Shown here piece by piece: positions 36,851 to 45,693 of a stretch of 64,000 nucleotides of DNA (the stretch's first letter is position 1; each line of letters starts with the position of its first letter). The notes beneath the pieces are model-generated. The model searched no databases. It worked only from the letters and a program-made list of their open reading frames with translations, and was not told where the DNA came from. The position numbers and the translations under genes are program-made. Source of the stretch: Gephyromycinifex aptenodytis (lineage in GTDB: Bacteria; Actinomycetota; Actinomycetes; Actinomycetales; Dermatophilaceae); NCBI RefSeq assembly GCF_012277275.1, contig NZ_CP051155.1, positions 806,001 through 870,000 of the forward strand, given 5' to 3'.

Positions 36851-39435
36851 GGCCGTGCCGATCGCGGCGACTCGTCATGCTCGGCAGCGGCACGGCTCGC
36901 TCCTGCGGACCCGTCAGCCGTTCCGGGCTCCACCAGCGCTGGCGGCGCCGCAGGTAGGTCGATCGTCATCGTCAAGCCACCTCCCGGAGTGTCGTCAGCT
37001 GACACTGTTGCCCCCATTGTCTCGGCCAGGCCGCGTGCAACCGCCAACCCGAGCCCGACCCCGTCGCCGCGTGGCACGTCGCCATGCCGCTGGAAAGGCT
37101 CAAAAATCGCCTCGAACGAGGCCCTCGGCACCCCCGGGCCCCGGTCGATCACCCGGATCTGCGTGCGCTCACCCACCCGCGCGACATTGACGACGACCTG
37201 CGTGTCGGGCGGCGCATGCCGCAGCGCGTTCTCGACAAGATTGGCCAGAACCCGTTCCAGCAGCCCGGCGTCGGTCCAGGCCGGGCAATCACCCTGGGAC
37301 CAGACCCGGACCCGTTCGGGGCGGGTGACACCGCGAACCGTCGCCGCGGCCTCGTCGGCGGCATCCACCAGCGCCAGCCGGGGGCGCACCACACCACTTT
37401 GCACCCGCGAAGCGTCGAGCAAGTTGCCGACCAAGGCGTCAAGACGGTCGGCGGACTCTTCGATGGACGCGAGCAGTTCGGCTTCGTCCTCGGGATCGAA
37501 GTCGACCTCGGACGAGCGCAGGCTTGTCACTGCTGCCTTGACGGCCGCCAGCGGGGTCCGCAGATCGTGCGACACCGCTGACAGCAGCGCGGTCCGGGCC
37601 CGGTTGTCGGCCGCCAGCCCGGTGGCCGCGGCCGCCTCGGCTTTCAGGCGTTGCCGGGTCAGTACCGCTGCCGCATGAGCGGCGTAGGCGGGCACGAGTT
37701 CGACGTCTCCGGCGCGCAGCGTCTCTCCGACCAGGACGAGTTCGGTGTCCTCGTCGACAGGTTCGCGTGCTGCCGCCGTTTCGACGTCTGCCAGGGCGAA
37801 AGCTGGCGTGGCGGCCACCACAGCCGCGACCCTGCTGCCGGTGGGACGTCGGATGATGGCGGCGGCCCGCATGTCGAACATGTCCAGACACTGCGTAACG
37901 AGGAACCCCAGCGGGTCGGTCTGCGCCAGCATCGAGTGCGACAGTTGCGTCAGCGCTGCGGCGTCTTGCTCGGCGGTCAGCGCAGCCGCGGCACGGCGCG
38001 CGCTGACGTGAACAACCGAGGAGACCGCGATGCCGATGACGACGAATACGAGCAAGGCGACCACGTTCTGCGGGTCGGCGATCGTGAACGTATGTGTCGG
38101 CGGCGTGAAGTACCAGTTGAGGGTGAGCGAGCCCAGTACGGCGCACGCGATGGCCGGCCACATCCCACCCACGAGGGCGCTGGCCACCGTGAGCGCCAGG
38201 TAGAGCAGCACGTCCAAGGGCAGGTCGTGCAAGGCGCGGGAGACCCACAACCCCCACGTCAACGGCACCAGGCCACCGGTACCCAGCACGAACCCGGCAA
38301 GGCGGCGCCGGGCGTCCAGCGCCGCGTCGACGCGTTTACGGCGGCGCCCTTGACCCGCCATCGCGTGATTGACCATGTGCACGTCGATGTCGCCGGAACC
38401 GGCGATGACCGCATCCCCGGTGCCCGGACCCCCGAACAGCCGGCTCAAGCGGGAACGACGGCTCGTGCCCAACACGATCTGGCTGGCGTTGACGCTGCGG
38501 GCGAGGCCGAGAATGGCAGACGGGACGTCGTCACCGGAGACAGCGTGAAACGTGCCGCCGAGTTCTTCGGCGAGCGCGCGCTGACGGGCCACGGTGGCGA
38601 AGTCCGGACCGGTGAGCCCGTCGTTGCGCGTCACGTACACCGCGTGCAGCTCACCCCCGGCGCCGCGGGAGGCGATGCGGGCGGCGCGGCGTAGAACCGT
38701 CTCGCCTTCCGGCCCGCCGGTCAGCGCAGCGACCACCCGCTCCCGGGTCGGCCACGTCGCGGTGATGCCGTGATCGCTGCGGTATCGCTCGATCGTCTCG
38801 TCCACCCGATCGGCGAGCCACAGCAGCGCCAGTTCCCGCAGCGCCGCCAGGTTGCCGGGGCGGAAGTAGCTGGCGAGCGCCGCGTCGACCTTCTCGGCGG
38901 CGTAGATGTTGCCGTGCGCCATCCGGCGGCGCAGCGCCTCGGGTGACATGTCGACCAGTTCGATCTGGTCGGCGGAGCGAACGACGTCGTCCGGCACGGT
39001 CTCGCGTTGGCGCACCCCGGTGATGGCGAAGACGGCGTCGTTCAGGGACTCCAGGTGTTGGATGTTGACGGTGGAGATGACGTCGATCCCGGCTTCCAGC
39101 AACACGGCGATGTCTTCGAAGCGGCGAGCCCGAGGGGCACCGGTGACGTTGGTGTGCGCCAGTTCATCGACCAGCGCCACGTCGGGGTCGCGCGCCAGGA
39201 TGGCATCGACGTCCATCTCGGTGAACTCCGCGCCCCGGTGCAGGTAGGTGCGGCGCGGGATGACCTCCAGGCCAGCGAGCATGCTGCCGGTGTAGGTGCG
39301 CCCATGGGTCTCCACCAGGCCCACGACGACGTCTTTGCCGCGTTCCATGGCCCGTCGGCCTTCACCGAGCATGGCGACGGTCTTGCCGACACCGGGGGCA
39401 GCACCGAGGTAGATCCGCAACCGACCGCGCTTCAT
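36847..39435 (-). CDS. kdpD: Sensor histidine kinase KdpD
   Basis: Senses potassium limitation and phosphorylates KdpE. The 862-residue protein has the KdpD N-terminal domain with P-loop GAAPGVGKTVAML (residues 11-23), a universal-stress-type domain, a DUF4118 region with four membrane helices near residues 380-480, a GAF-like segment, the phosphorylation site VSHDLRTPLAA near 645 and an ATPase domain. ATG 39435 has GGGGG upstream; a start further upstream at 39465 would overlap kdpC and is less likely. Confidence 0.94.
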   Translation of the reverse strand: MKRGRLRIYLGAAPGVGKTVAMLGEGRRAMERGKDVVVGLVETHGRTYTGSMLAGLEVIPRRTYLHRGAEFTEMDVDAILARDPDVALVDELAHTNVTGAPRARRFEDIAVLLEAGIDVISTVNIQHLESLNDAVFAITGVRQRETVPDDVVRSADQIELVDMSPEALRRRMAHGNIYAAEKVDAALASYFRPGNLAALRELALLWLADRVDETIERYRSDHGITATWPTRERVVAALTGGPEGETVLRRAARIASRGAGGELHAVYVTRNDGLTGPDFATVARQRALAEELGGTFHAVSGDDVPSAILGLARSVNASQIVLGTSRRSRLSRLFGGPGTGDAVIAGSGDIDVHMVNHAMAGQGRRRKRVDAALDARRRLAGFVLGTGGLVPLTWGLWVSRALHDLPLDVLLYLALTVASALVGGMWPAIACAVLGSLTLNWYFTPPTHTFTIADPQNVVALLVFVVIGIAVSSVVHVSARRAAAALTAEQDAAALTQLSHSMLAQTDPLGFLVTQCLDMFDMRAAAIIRRPTGSRVAAVVAATPAFALADVETAAAREPVDEDTELVLVGETLRAGDVELVPAYAAHAAAVLTRQRLKAEAAAATGLAADNRARTALLSAVSHDLRTPLAAVKAAVTSLRSSEVDFDPEDEAELLASIEESADRLDALVGNLLDASRVQSGVVRPRLALVDAADEAAATVRGVTRPERVRVWSQGDCPAWTDAGLLERVLANLVENALRHAPPDTQVVVNVARVGERTQIRVIDRGPGVPRASFEAIFEPFQRHGDVPRGDGVGLGLAVARGLAETMGATVSADDTPGGGLTMTIDLPAAPPALVEPGTADGSAGASRAAAEHDESPRSARP

Positions 39436-39474
39436 GACCCGATTCTCATCCCCCGGTGCCCGCATCGCTTGCCC

Positions 39475-40065
39475 CTATCCTGCGTTTGCCAGGGCGAGGT
39501 TGAGTTCGGTGACGTTGACGCGCGGGCTACCGAGGAAGCCCAGCGAGCGGCCCTGGGTGTGCTCGGTGATGAGTTCCTCGACCTTCGACAACGGCAAAGA
39601 CCGCGACCTGGCGACCCGGGGCGCCTGCCAGGCGGCGTATTCGGGGCTGATGTGCGGGTCGAGTCCGCTGCTGCTGGCGCTGAGCGCGTCAGCGGGGATC
39701 GGCCCGGTGGCGCCGGGGTTGTCCTTCTCCAGGTCGCGGCGGCGCTGCGCCACGGCGTCCAGATGCTTGGCTGCCATCGGGGAGAGGTTGCTCGACCCGC
39801 TGGTGTCGCCGGCGTAGTCCGAATCGGAAGGGCGGGACTGGAACCATTGCGGCCCCGGTGCGACCTGACCCAGCAGTGCGGAACCGACGATGCGGCCACC
39901 GGAGGTCACCAGCGAGCCGTTGGCTTGGCGTGGCGCGATCACTTGGGCCAGCCCGGTGAAAGCTAGCGGGTAGAGCAACCCCAGCAGGAGGGACAGAACA
40001 AGGAATGCTCGAACGGCGGCCAAAGCCTGCCGGACCATGCTGCGCAGAACCGACACGGGGATCAC
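39475..40065 (-). CDS. kdpC: Potassium-transporting ATPase subunit C
   Basis: Single-span subunit of KdpFABC, 196 residues. One membrane helix at residues 20-45 ([20 protein letters not shown]) precedes the extracellular domain with [15 protein letters not shown] and the conserved [11 protein letters not shown] block. The start is GTG 40065, overlapping kdpB as GTGA. Confidence 0.95.
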   Translation of the reverse strand: MIPVSVLRSMVRQALAAVRAFLVLSLLLGLLYPLAFTGLAQVIAPRQANGSLVTSGGRIVGSALLGQVAPGPQWFQSRPSDSDYAGDTSGSSNLSPMAAKHLDAVAQRRRDLEKDNPGATGPIPADALSASSSGLDPHISPEYAAWQAPRVARSRSLPLSKVEELITEHTQGRSLGFLGSPRVNVTELNLALANAG

Positions 40066-42221
40066 ACCAATCCGGGGATGAGAGACACGATCAGGTCGAT
40101 GAGCTTGATGCCCACGAACGGGGCGATGACCCCGCCCAGCCCGTAGACAAGCAGGTTGCGCCGCAGCAGGGCAGCTGCCGAAAGCGGCCGATAGGCCACG
40201 CCACGCAGCGCGAGCGGGATGAGCAGGATGATGATGAGCGCGTTGAAGATGACGGCCGACACCATTGCCGACTGCGGGCTCGACAGGCGCATGATGTTCA
40301 GCACGCCCAGGCCCGGGAAGACCCCCATGAACATCGCCGGGATGATCGCGAAGTACTTCGCAACGTCGTTGGCGATGGAGAACGTCGTCAGCGCCCCGCG
40401 GGTGATGAGCAGTTGCTTGCCGATGCCGACGATCTCAATGAGTTTCGTCGGGTCGGAATCGAGGTCGACCATGTTTCCGGCCTCCTTCGCGGCGGAGGTG
40501 CCGGTGTTCATCGCCACGCCGACGTCGGCCTGAGCGAGTGCGGGAGCGTCGTTGGTGCCGTCCCCGGTCATCGCCACGAGGCGTCCACCGCTCTGTTCGG
40601 CCTTGATGAGGGCCATCTTGTCCTCGGGGGTCGCCTCGGCGAGGAAGTCGTCGACTCCGGCTTCGGCCGCGATGGCCTGCGCGGTGAGCCGGTTGTCACC
40701 GGTGATCATCACGGTCTTGATGCCCATGCGGCGCAGTTGCTCGAACCGAGCAGCCATTCCCGGTTTGACGACGTCTTTGAGGTGGATGACGGCCACGACC
40801 CGGCTGGGTCCGTCGGTTTCCTTCGCTGCGACGACGAGCGGGGTGCCGCCGGAGGCGGAGATCTCATCGACGACCTTGGCGAGGTCGTCCGGGATGCTGC
40901 CGCCATGAGCCCGCGTCCAGGCCGAGACTGCGCTGCCGGCGCCCTTGCGCACCGCGCCGCCGTCGGGCAGGTCGACACCGGACATCCGGGTCTGTGCAGT
41001 GAACTCGACGAACGTCGCGCCTTGCTCGCGCAGCGCAGCCATCCGCTGCGGCGCGTCCTGCCCATCGTCCAGGTCCAGCTCGCGCACGAGTTCGATGATC
41101 GAGCGGCCCTCGGGCGTCTCGTCGGCAAGGGAGGAGGTGTAGGCGGCCACGGCGGCTTGTTTCTGCGTCGCCTCACCGATAGAGATGATCGCGCTGGCGC
41201 GTCGGTTACCGAACGTGATCGTGCCGGTCTTGTCCAGCAGCAGCGTCGAGACGTCCCCGGCTGCCTCGACTGCTCGCCCGGACTTGGCCAGAACGTTGCG
41301 CTGCACGAGACGGTCCATCCCGGCAATACCGATGGCCGAGAGCAAGGCGCCGATCGTCGTGGGGATGAGGCACACGAGCAGCGCAACGAGGGTGATGACC
41401 GACTGCGGTGCGCCCGAGTAGGCGGCCATCGGCGCGATCGCCATGACGGCCAACAGGAAGATGATCGTCAGGGTGACCAGCAGGATCGACAAGGCGATTT
41501 CGTTGGGGGTCTTCTGACGCGCGGCGCCTTCGACCAGGGCGATCATCCGGTCGATGAAGCTCTCACCGGGTTTGGTCGTGATGCGCACGACGATGCGGTC
41601 GGACAACACCGTCGTCCCACCGGTGACAGCGCACCGGTCGCCGCCGGATTCGCGGATGACCGGGGCGGATTCACCGGTGATGGCCGACTCGTCGACGGTC
41701 GCCACCCCTTCGACGACGTCACCGTCGCCGGGAATCACGGCAAACGGGCCGTTCGCCTCGACGACGACCAGGTCACCGATGCTCAGGCTCGCCCCGGGTA
41801 CCTCCTCGCAGGTGCCGTCGGCGCGCTGTCGCAAGGCCATGGTGTCGGTCTTGGTGGCTCGCAGGGTGGCGGCCTGGGCCTTGCCTCGGCCTTCGGCGAC
41901 GGCCTCGGCCAGGTTGGCGAAGATGACGGTGGCCCACAGCCACACCGTGATCGTCACCGAGAACACCGAGGGGTGCAGCAGAGCCAGCACCGTGGTCAGC
42001 ACGGAGCCGACCCACACCACGAAGATCACCGGCGAGGCCACAGTGTGCCGCGGATCGAGCTTGCGTAGCGCGTCCGGAAGCCCGGCCACCGCCAGTTGCG
42101 CCAGCGAGGCGCGGGAGGCACCCGGATGGCGGCGCTGACCGCGGTTCTTGTCGAAGATCGCCGTCTGTTCTTCTTCGGCCACGGGGGCGGCGGCGAGGTT
42201 GTCGGTGGAGAGCTTCGACAT
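40062..42221 (-). CDS. kdpB: Potassium-transporting P-type ATPase subunit B
   Basis: Catalytic subunit of 719 residues. The phosphorylated aspartate lies in [14 protein letters not shown], the actuator motif is ITGESAPV, and the hinge is [19 protein letters not shown]. Start ATG 42221 overlaps the kdpA stop as ATGA. The first 50 residues include an acidic extension. Regulation is through KdpDE. Confidence 0.97.
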   Translation of the reverse strand: MSKLSTDNLAAAPVAEEEQTAIFDKNRGQRRHPGASRASLAQLAVAGLPDALRKLDPRHTVASPVIFVVWVGSVLTTVLALLHPSVFSVTITVWLWATVIFANLAEAVAEGRGKAQAATLRATKTDTMALRQRADGTCEEVPGASLSIGDLVVVEANGPFAVIPGDGDVVEGVATVDESAITGESAPVIRESGGDRCAVTGGTTVLSDRIVVRITTKPGESFIDRMIALVEGAARQKTPNEIALSILLVTLTIIFLLAVMAIAPMAAYSGAPQSVITLVALLVCLIPTTIGALLSAIGIAGMDRLVQRNVLAKSGRAVEAAGDVSTLLLDKTGTITFGNRRASAIISIGEATQKQAAVAAYTSSLADETPEGRSIIELVRELDLDDGQDAPQRMAALREQGATFVEFTAQTRMSGVDLPDGGAVRKGAGSAVSAWTRAHGGSIPDDLAKVVDEISASGGTPLVVAAKETDGPSRVVAVIHLKDVVKPGMAARFEQLRRMGIKTVMITGDNRLTAQAIAAEAGVDDFLAEATPEDKMALIKAEQSGGRLVAMTGDGTNDAPALAQADVGVAMNTGTSAAKEAGNMVDLDSDPTKLIEIVGIGKQLLITRGALTTFSIANDVAKYFAIIPAMFMGVFPGLGVLNIMRLSSPQSAMVSAVIFNALIIILLIPLALRGVAYRPLSAAALLRRNLLVYGLGGVIAPFVGIKLIDLIVSLIPGLV

Positions 42222-43870
42222 CACAGGGTCGCCTCCGCGATCGGGCCCAGAGCCAGGGCGGGGAAGAACGTCAGGCCGGCGACGATGAGCGCGACCCCGA
42301 CGAGCAGGACGGTGAACAACGGGGTGTGGGTGGGCATCGTGCCGTCGGTGACCGCGCGGCGCGGTTGGGCGGCCAGGGAGCCGGCCAGCGCCAGTGCCAG
42401 CACGATGGGCACGAACCGGCCCAACCACATGCAGGCGGCCAGGGTCAGGTTGAACCAGGGGGTATCGGCGCCCAGCCCGGCGAAGGCGCTGCCGTTGTTG
42501 TTCGAGGCGCTGGTGTAGGCGTACATCATCTCGGTCAAGCCGTGCGGGCCGGAATTGGCCAGGGCAGCTCGGGCGCTGGGCATGGCGATGGACACGGCAG
42601 TCCCGGCCAGCACCAGGGTCGGCATCGTCAGGATGAACAGGGCCGCCGAGGTGATCTCGGCGCGGCCGATCTGCTTGCCCAGCAGTTCCGGGGTGCGACC
42701 CACCATCAGCCCGGCGATGAAAACCGTGATGATCGCGACGACCAGCGCGCTGTACAGGCCGGTGCCGACGCCACCGGGTGAGATCTCGCCCAGCAGCATG
42801 TTCGTCATGAGCATGCCGCCCCCCAGCGGCGAAAACGAGTCGTGCATCGCGTCGACGGCTCCGGTGGAGGTGCCGGTGGTCGCGGTACCGAAGAGCACCG
42901 AACCGCCGATACCGAACCGCAGCTCCTTACCCTCCAGGGCTCCCTGCGCGGTTCGAGCCAGCGCGCTCTCGGCGCCTAGGCAGGCAGCCCAGGAGCCGAG
43001 GAAGAGGGTGGCCATCAGGCCGAGTACGGCCCGGCCTTGGCGGCGGTCGCCGACCATCGCGCCGTAGGTGCGTGGCAACGCGAACGGGATGATGAGAACG
43101 AGCAGGATCTCCAGCACGTTCGTCACCGGGTTCGGGTTTTCGAACGGGTGGGCAGAGTTGGCGTTGAAGAATCCGCCACCGTTGGTGCCGAGCAGTTTGA
43201 TCGCCTCTTGGGAGGCCACCGGTCCGCCCTGGATCACCTGGGTGCCGCCGGCGAGGGTCGTCACACTCGTGGGCCCGGCCAGATTCTGGATCACACCACC
43301 GAACAGCAACAGCAGCGCGCCGAGGAAAGCAATCGGCAGCAACACGCGCAACGTGCCGCGCACCAGGTCGACCCAGAAGTTGCCGATGCGGTCGCTACCG
43401 GAACGTGCGATACCTCGAACCAGAGCGATCGCAACCGCCAGCCCGACCGCCGCGGAGACGAAGTTCTGCACGGTCAGGCCGAGCATCTGCGCCAGGTGCG
43501 TCGCACCGCTCTCACCGCCGTAGCTCTGCCAGTTCGTGTTCGTCACGAACGAGACGGCGGTGTTCAGCGCGGTGTCCACGCCTTGGCCTTGTCTGCCGAC
43601 GCTCAGCGGCAGATGGGTCTGAACCAGCAGGAGTGTCCACAGGCCGAGCACGCACGCCACAGAGAAGGCGAGAACGGCCCCGGCGTAGGTGCTCCAGCGC
43701 TGTTCACCCTCTGGGTCGATGCCGCACACGCGGTAGATCCAACGCTCGGCCCGAGTGTGATGCTCGGAGGTGAAGACACGGGCCAGGTACTCCCCCAGCG
43801 GAACATGGGTCAGCCCGAGGATGACGGCGACGGCCAGCATCGTCGTCACGGCGGAGGAGAGTTCGCTCAT
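42221..43870 (-). CDS. kdpA: Potassium-transporting ATPase subunit A
   Basis: Potassium channel-like subunit of 549 residues with about ten membrane helices. Selectivity-filter-type loops are visible as [12 protein letters not shown] (near residue 112), [16 protein letters not shown] (near 228) and [11 protein letters not shown] (near 460). Its ATG overlaps the kdpF stop as TGATG. Confidence 0.97.
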   Translation of the reverse strand: MSELSSAVTTMLAVAVILGLTHVPLGEYLARVFTSEHHTRAERWIYRVCGIDPEGEQRWSTYAGAVLAFSVACVLGLWTLLLVQTHLPLSVGRQGQGVDTALNTAVSFVTNTNWQSYGGESGATHLAQMLGLTVQNFVSAAVGLAVAIALVRGIARSGSDRIGNFWVDLVRGTLRVLLPIAFLGALLLLFGGVIQNLAGPTSVTTLAGGTQVIQGGPVASQEAIKLLGTNGGGFFNANSAHPFENPNPVTNVLEILLVLIIPFALPRTYGAMVGDRRQGRAVLGLMATLFLGSWAACLGAESALARTAQGALEGKELRFGIGGSVLFGTATTGTSTGAVDAMHDSFSPLGGGMLMTNMLLGEISPGGVGTGLYSALVVAIITVFIAGLMVGRTPELLGKQIGRAEITSAALFILTMPTLVLAGTAVSIAMPSARAALANSGPHGLTEMMYAYTSASNNNGSAFAGLGADTPWFNLTLAACMWLGRFVPIVLALALAGSLAAQPRRAVTDGTMPTHTPLFTVLLVGVALIVAGLTFFPALALGPIAEATL

Positions 43871-43956
43871 CAGAACCGCTCCGGTCGCACGAGTGCGTAC
43901 GCGAGGTAGGCAAGCAGGCCGAGGGCGATGATCCCGGCAATCAACTGTTCGATCAC
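43870..43956 (-). CDS. kdpF: KdpF small membrane subunit
   Basis: A 28-residue single-helix protein beginning MIEQLIAGIIALG and ending VRPERF, too short for routine ORF calling. It stabilises KdpFABC in other bacteria. The start is GTG 43956 with no ribosome site upstream, and a TATCAC -10-like hexamer about 12 bases before it suggests a leaderless transcript. It is coupled to kdpA by TGATG. Confidence 0.88.
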   Translation of the reverse strand: MIEQLIAGIIALGLLAYLAYALVRPERF

Positions 43957-43996
43957 GACTCAGTGATAGCCCCAGCGCGGCGTCGCTCCAGCGGCG

Positions 43997-44034
43997 TTGA
44001 CAGGGCGTTGACGGGCCTTGACGCCGTCTTGACG
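43997..44034 (-). promoter_or_regulatory. Four phased TTGACG/A repeats, candidate KdpE site
   Basis: On the plus strand TTGAC begins at 43997, 44008, 44018 and 44029, spaced 11, 10 and 11 bases, followed by A or G. Such helical-phase direct repeats suit an OmpR-family factor. The array lies 41-78 bases before the kdpF start, in the position expected for an activator. Confidence 0.65.
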
Positions 44035-44142
44035 CCGGGACCTGCGGCAGCCGCCACCGGCCTGCCTGGCCCTGTCCGTCACCGCGGGTCGGGAGACACG
44101 TATCGACCCCGGCGTGGACGCGCCTAGTGCTCTCGCGCCAAG

Positions 44143-45513
44143 ATGCCAGGCATGACGACGTTGCCTTCCTCTCTACCGAAGCTGTCCGACCCTGATGTGA
44201 AACGCACCTACGGGGTTGACTGCAGCATCGGCGCCACCGCCCCGGAGGAGTTCGAGGTGGTTCGGGCGCGAGACCGCGACGATGTCGTGGAGGTCATGCG
44301 GTTCGCGGCGGCGACCGGGACCCCGGTGGTCCCGCAGGGCGCCCGGACGGGACTGAACGGGGCGTGTGTCCCCGGCGAGGGCGCGATCGTGCTCAACACC
44401 GAGGCGTTGCGCGGCATCGAGCTCATCGACCCCGTGGACGGCATCGCTGTGGCCGGACCGGGCATCGTCACCGATGAGTTCAAGAAGGTGGTGCGAGCCG
44501 AGGGCATGTTCTACCCGCCGGACCCGGCATCTTCGGCGACGAGCACCTTGGGCGGCAACGTCGCGACCAACGCGGGCGGGTTGTGTTGCGTGAAGTACGG
44601 CGTGACGGCCGACTACATCCGCGGACTGGAGGTGGTTCTGCCCGGCGGGGAGGTAGTGAACACCGGTCGGCGCACCGCCAAGAGTTCTGCCGGTCTGGAC
44701 CTGACAGGTCTGTTCTTGGCCTCCGAAGGCACCCTGGGCGTTATCACCCAGGTCGTCACCAAGCTCATCCCCGCCCCGGACGACGCCCTGACGGCGCTGG
44801 CGACGTTCAGCGACCTGGCGGCTGCCGCGCAGGCGATCGTCGCGCTGCGACGGGACCCGAACCCGCCGTGCCTGTTGGAGTTCCTGGACGCGCCGAGCAT
44901 CGAAGCGGTGCAGGCGCTGGCCGATTACGGCTTCCCGACCGGCTGCGAGGCGGCTCTGCTCGTGCAAGCGGATCGCCCCGGCCACGTGGCCGAGGACACC
45001 CAACGCTACGCGGGCGTGATGGAGTCTTTCGGGGCTGATGAGATCGCGGTGGCCGACGACGCGATGGAGGCCGACGCGTTGCTGGCGGGGCGCCGGGCGT
45101 TGAACACCGCGTTGGAGGCCAAGGGGCCCAACCTCATCGAGGACATGTGCGTGCCGATCCGGCAGCTACCAACAATCGTGTTGCAGGGCCGCGAGATCGG
45201 CGCCAGACACGGTCTCCAGGTCTCGATGTCCGGACACGGCGGCGACGGCAACCTGCACCCCTCGATTTTCTTCGACCCCACCAGTGCCGACTCCACTGCG
45301 GCCGCCCACGCCGCGTTCTCCGACATGGTCGACCTCACGCTGCGGCTGGGCGGCACGATCTCCGGTGAGCATGGGATCGGAACCTTCAAGGCGCCTTACC
45401 TGCGACGTCAGGTGGGCCAGGCCGGGCTAGAGCGGATGCTGGCGATCAGGGCCGTGTTCGACCCGCAGGGCTTGATGAACCCGGGGAAGACCTACACCTA
45501 CCCCGCCCTGTAG
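44143..45513 (+). CDS. FAD-linked oxidase, GlcD/D-lactate dehydrogenase-like
   Basis: Flavoprotein of 456 residues that probably oxidises a 2-hydroxy acid such as glycolate or D-lactate. The FAD-binding PCMH domain has PQGARTGLNGACVP near residue 65 and STLGGNVATNAGG near residue 127; the C-terminal domain has the metal/substrate site SGHGGDGNLHPSIF and GEHGIG. Two in-frame starts, 44143 and 44152, are possible. It stands alone between kdp and valS. With the lut operon it would extend use of lactate isomers. Confidence 0.85.
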   Translation: MPGMTTLPSSLPKLSDPDVKRTYGVDCSIGATAPEEFEVVRARDRDDVVEVMRFAAATGTPVVPQGARTGLNGACVPGEGAIVLNTEALRGIELIDPVDGIAVAGPGIVTDEFKKVVRAEGMFYPPDPASSATSTLGGNVATNAGGLCCVKYGVTADYIRGLEVVLPGGEVVNTGRRTAKSSAGLDLTGLFLASEGTLGVITQVVTKLIPAPDDALTALATFSDLAAAAQAIVALRRDPNPPCLLEFLDAPSIEAVQALADYGFPTGCEAALLVQADRPGHVAEDTQRYAGVMESFGADEIAVADDAMEADALLAGRRALNTALEAKGPNLIEDMCVPIRQLPTIVLQGREIGARHGLQVSMSGHGGDGNLHPSIFFDPTSADSTAAAHAAFSDMVDLTLRLGGTISGEHGIGTFKAPYLRRQVGQAGLERMLAIRAVFDPQGLMNPGKTYTYPAL

Positions 45514-45693
45514 AAACCCCAGCCCGGCGCGGCTGCGCGGTGACCGGCCCCGCTCGCTCGGGCGGGCTCGGCGCCGCTGCGCTCACGCCTGGCTGCCGTC
45601 GCTCGGGCTCGCAGCCAGCTCGTGCTGCGGCCTGCTTTCGGACACCGCGACCATGTCACCGAGCTGCTCGCCCAGTCTGGGACAATGGCGGGC

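Noticed and set aside
40005-42068. 687-codon open frame opposite kdpB
   Set aside because: The minus strand codes for KdpB with all P-type ATPase motifs; the plus frame has none.
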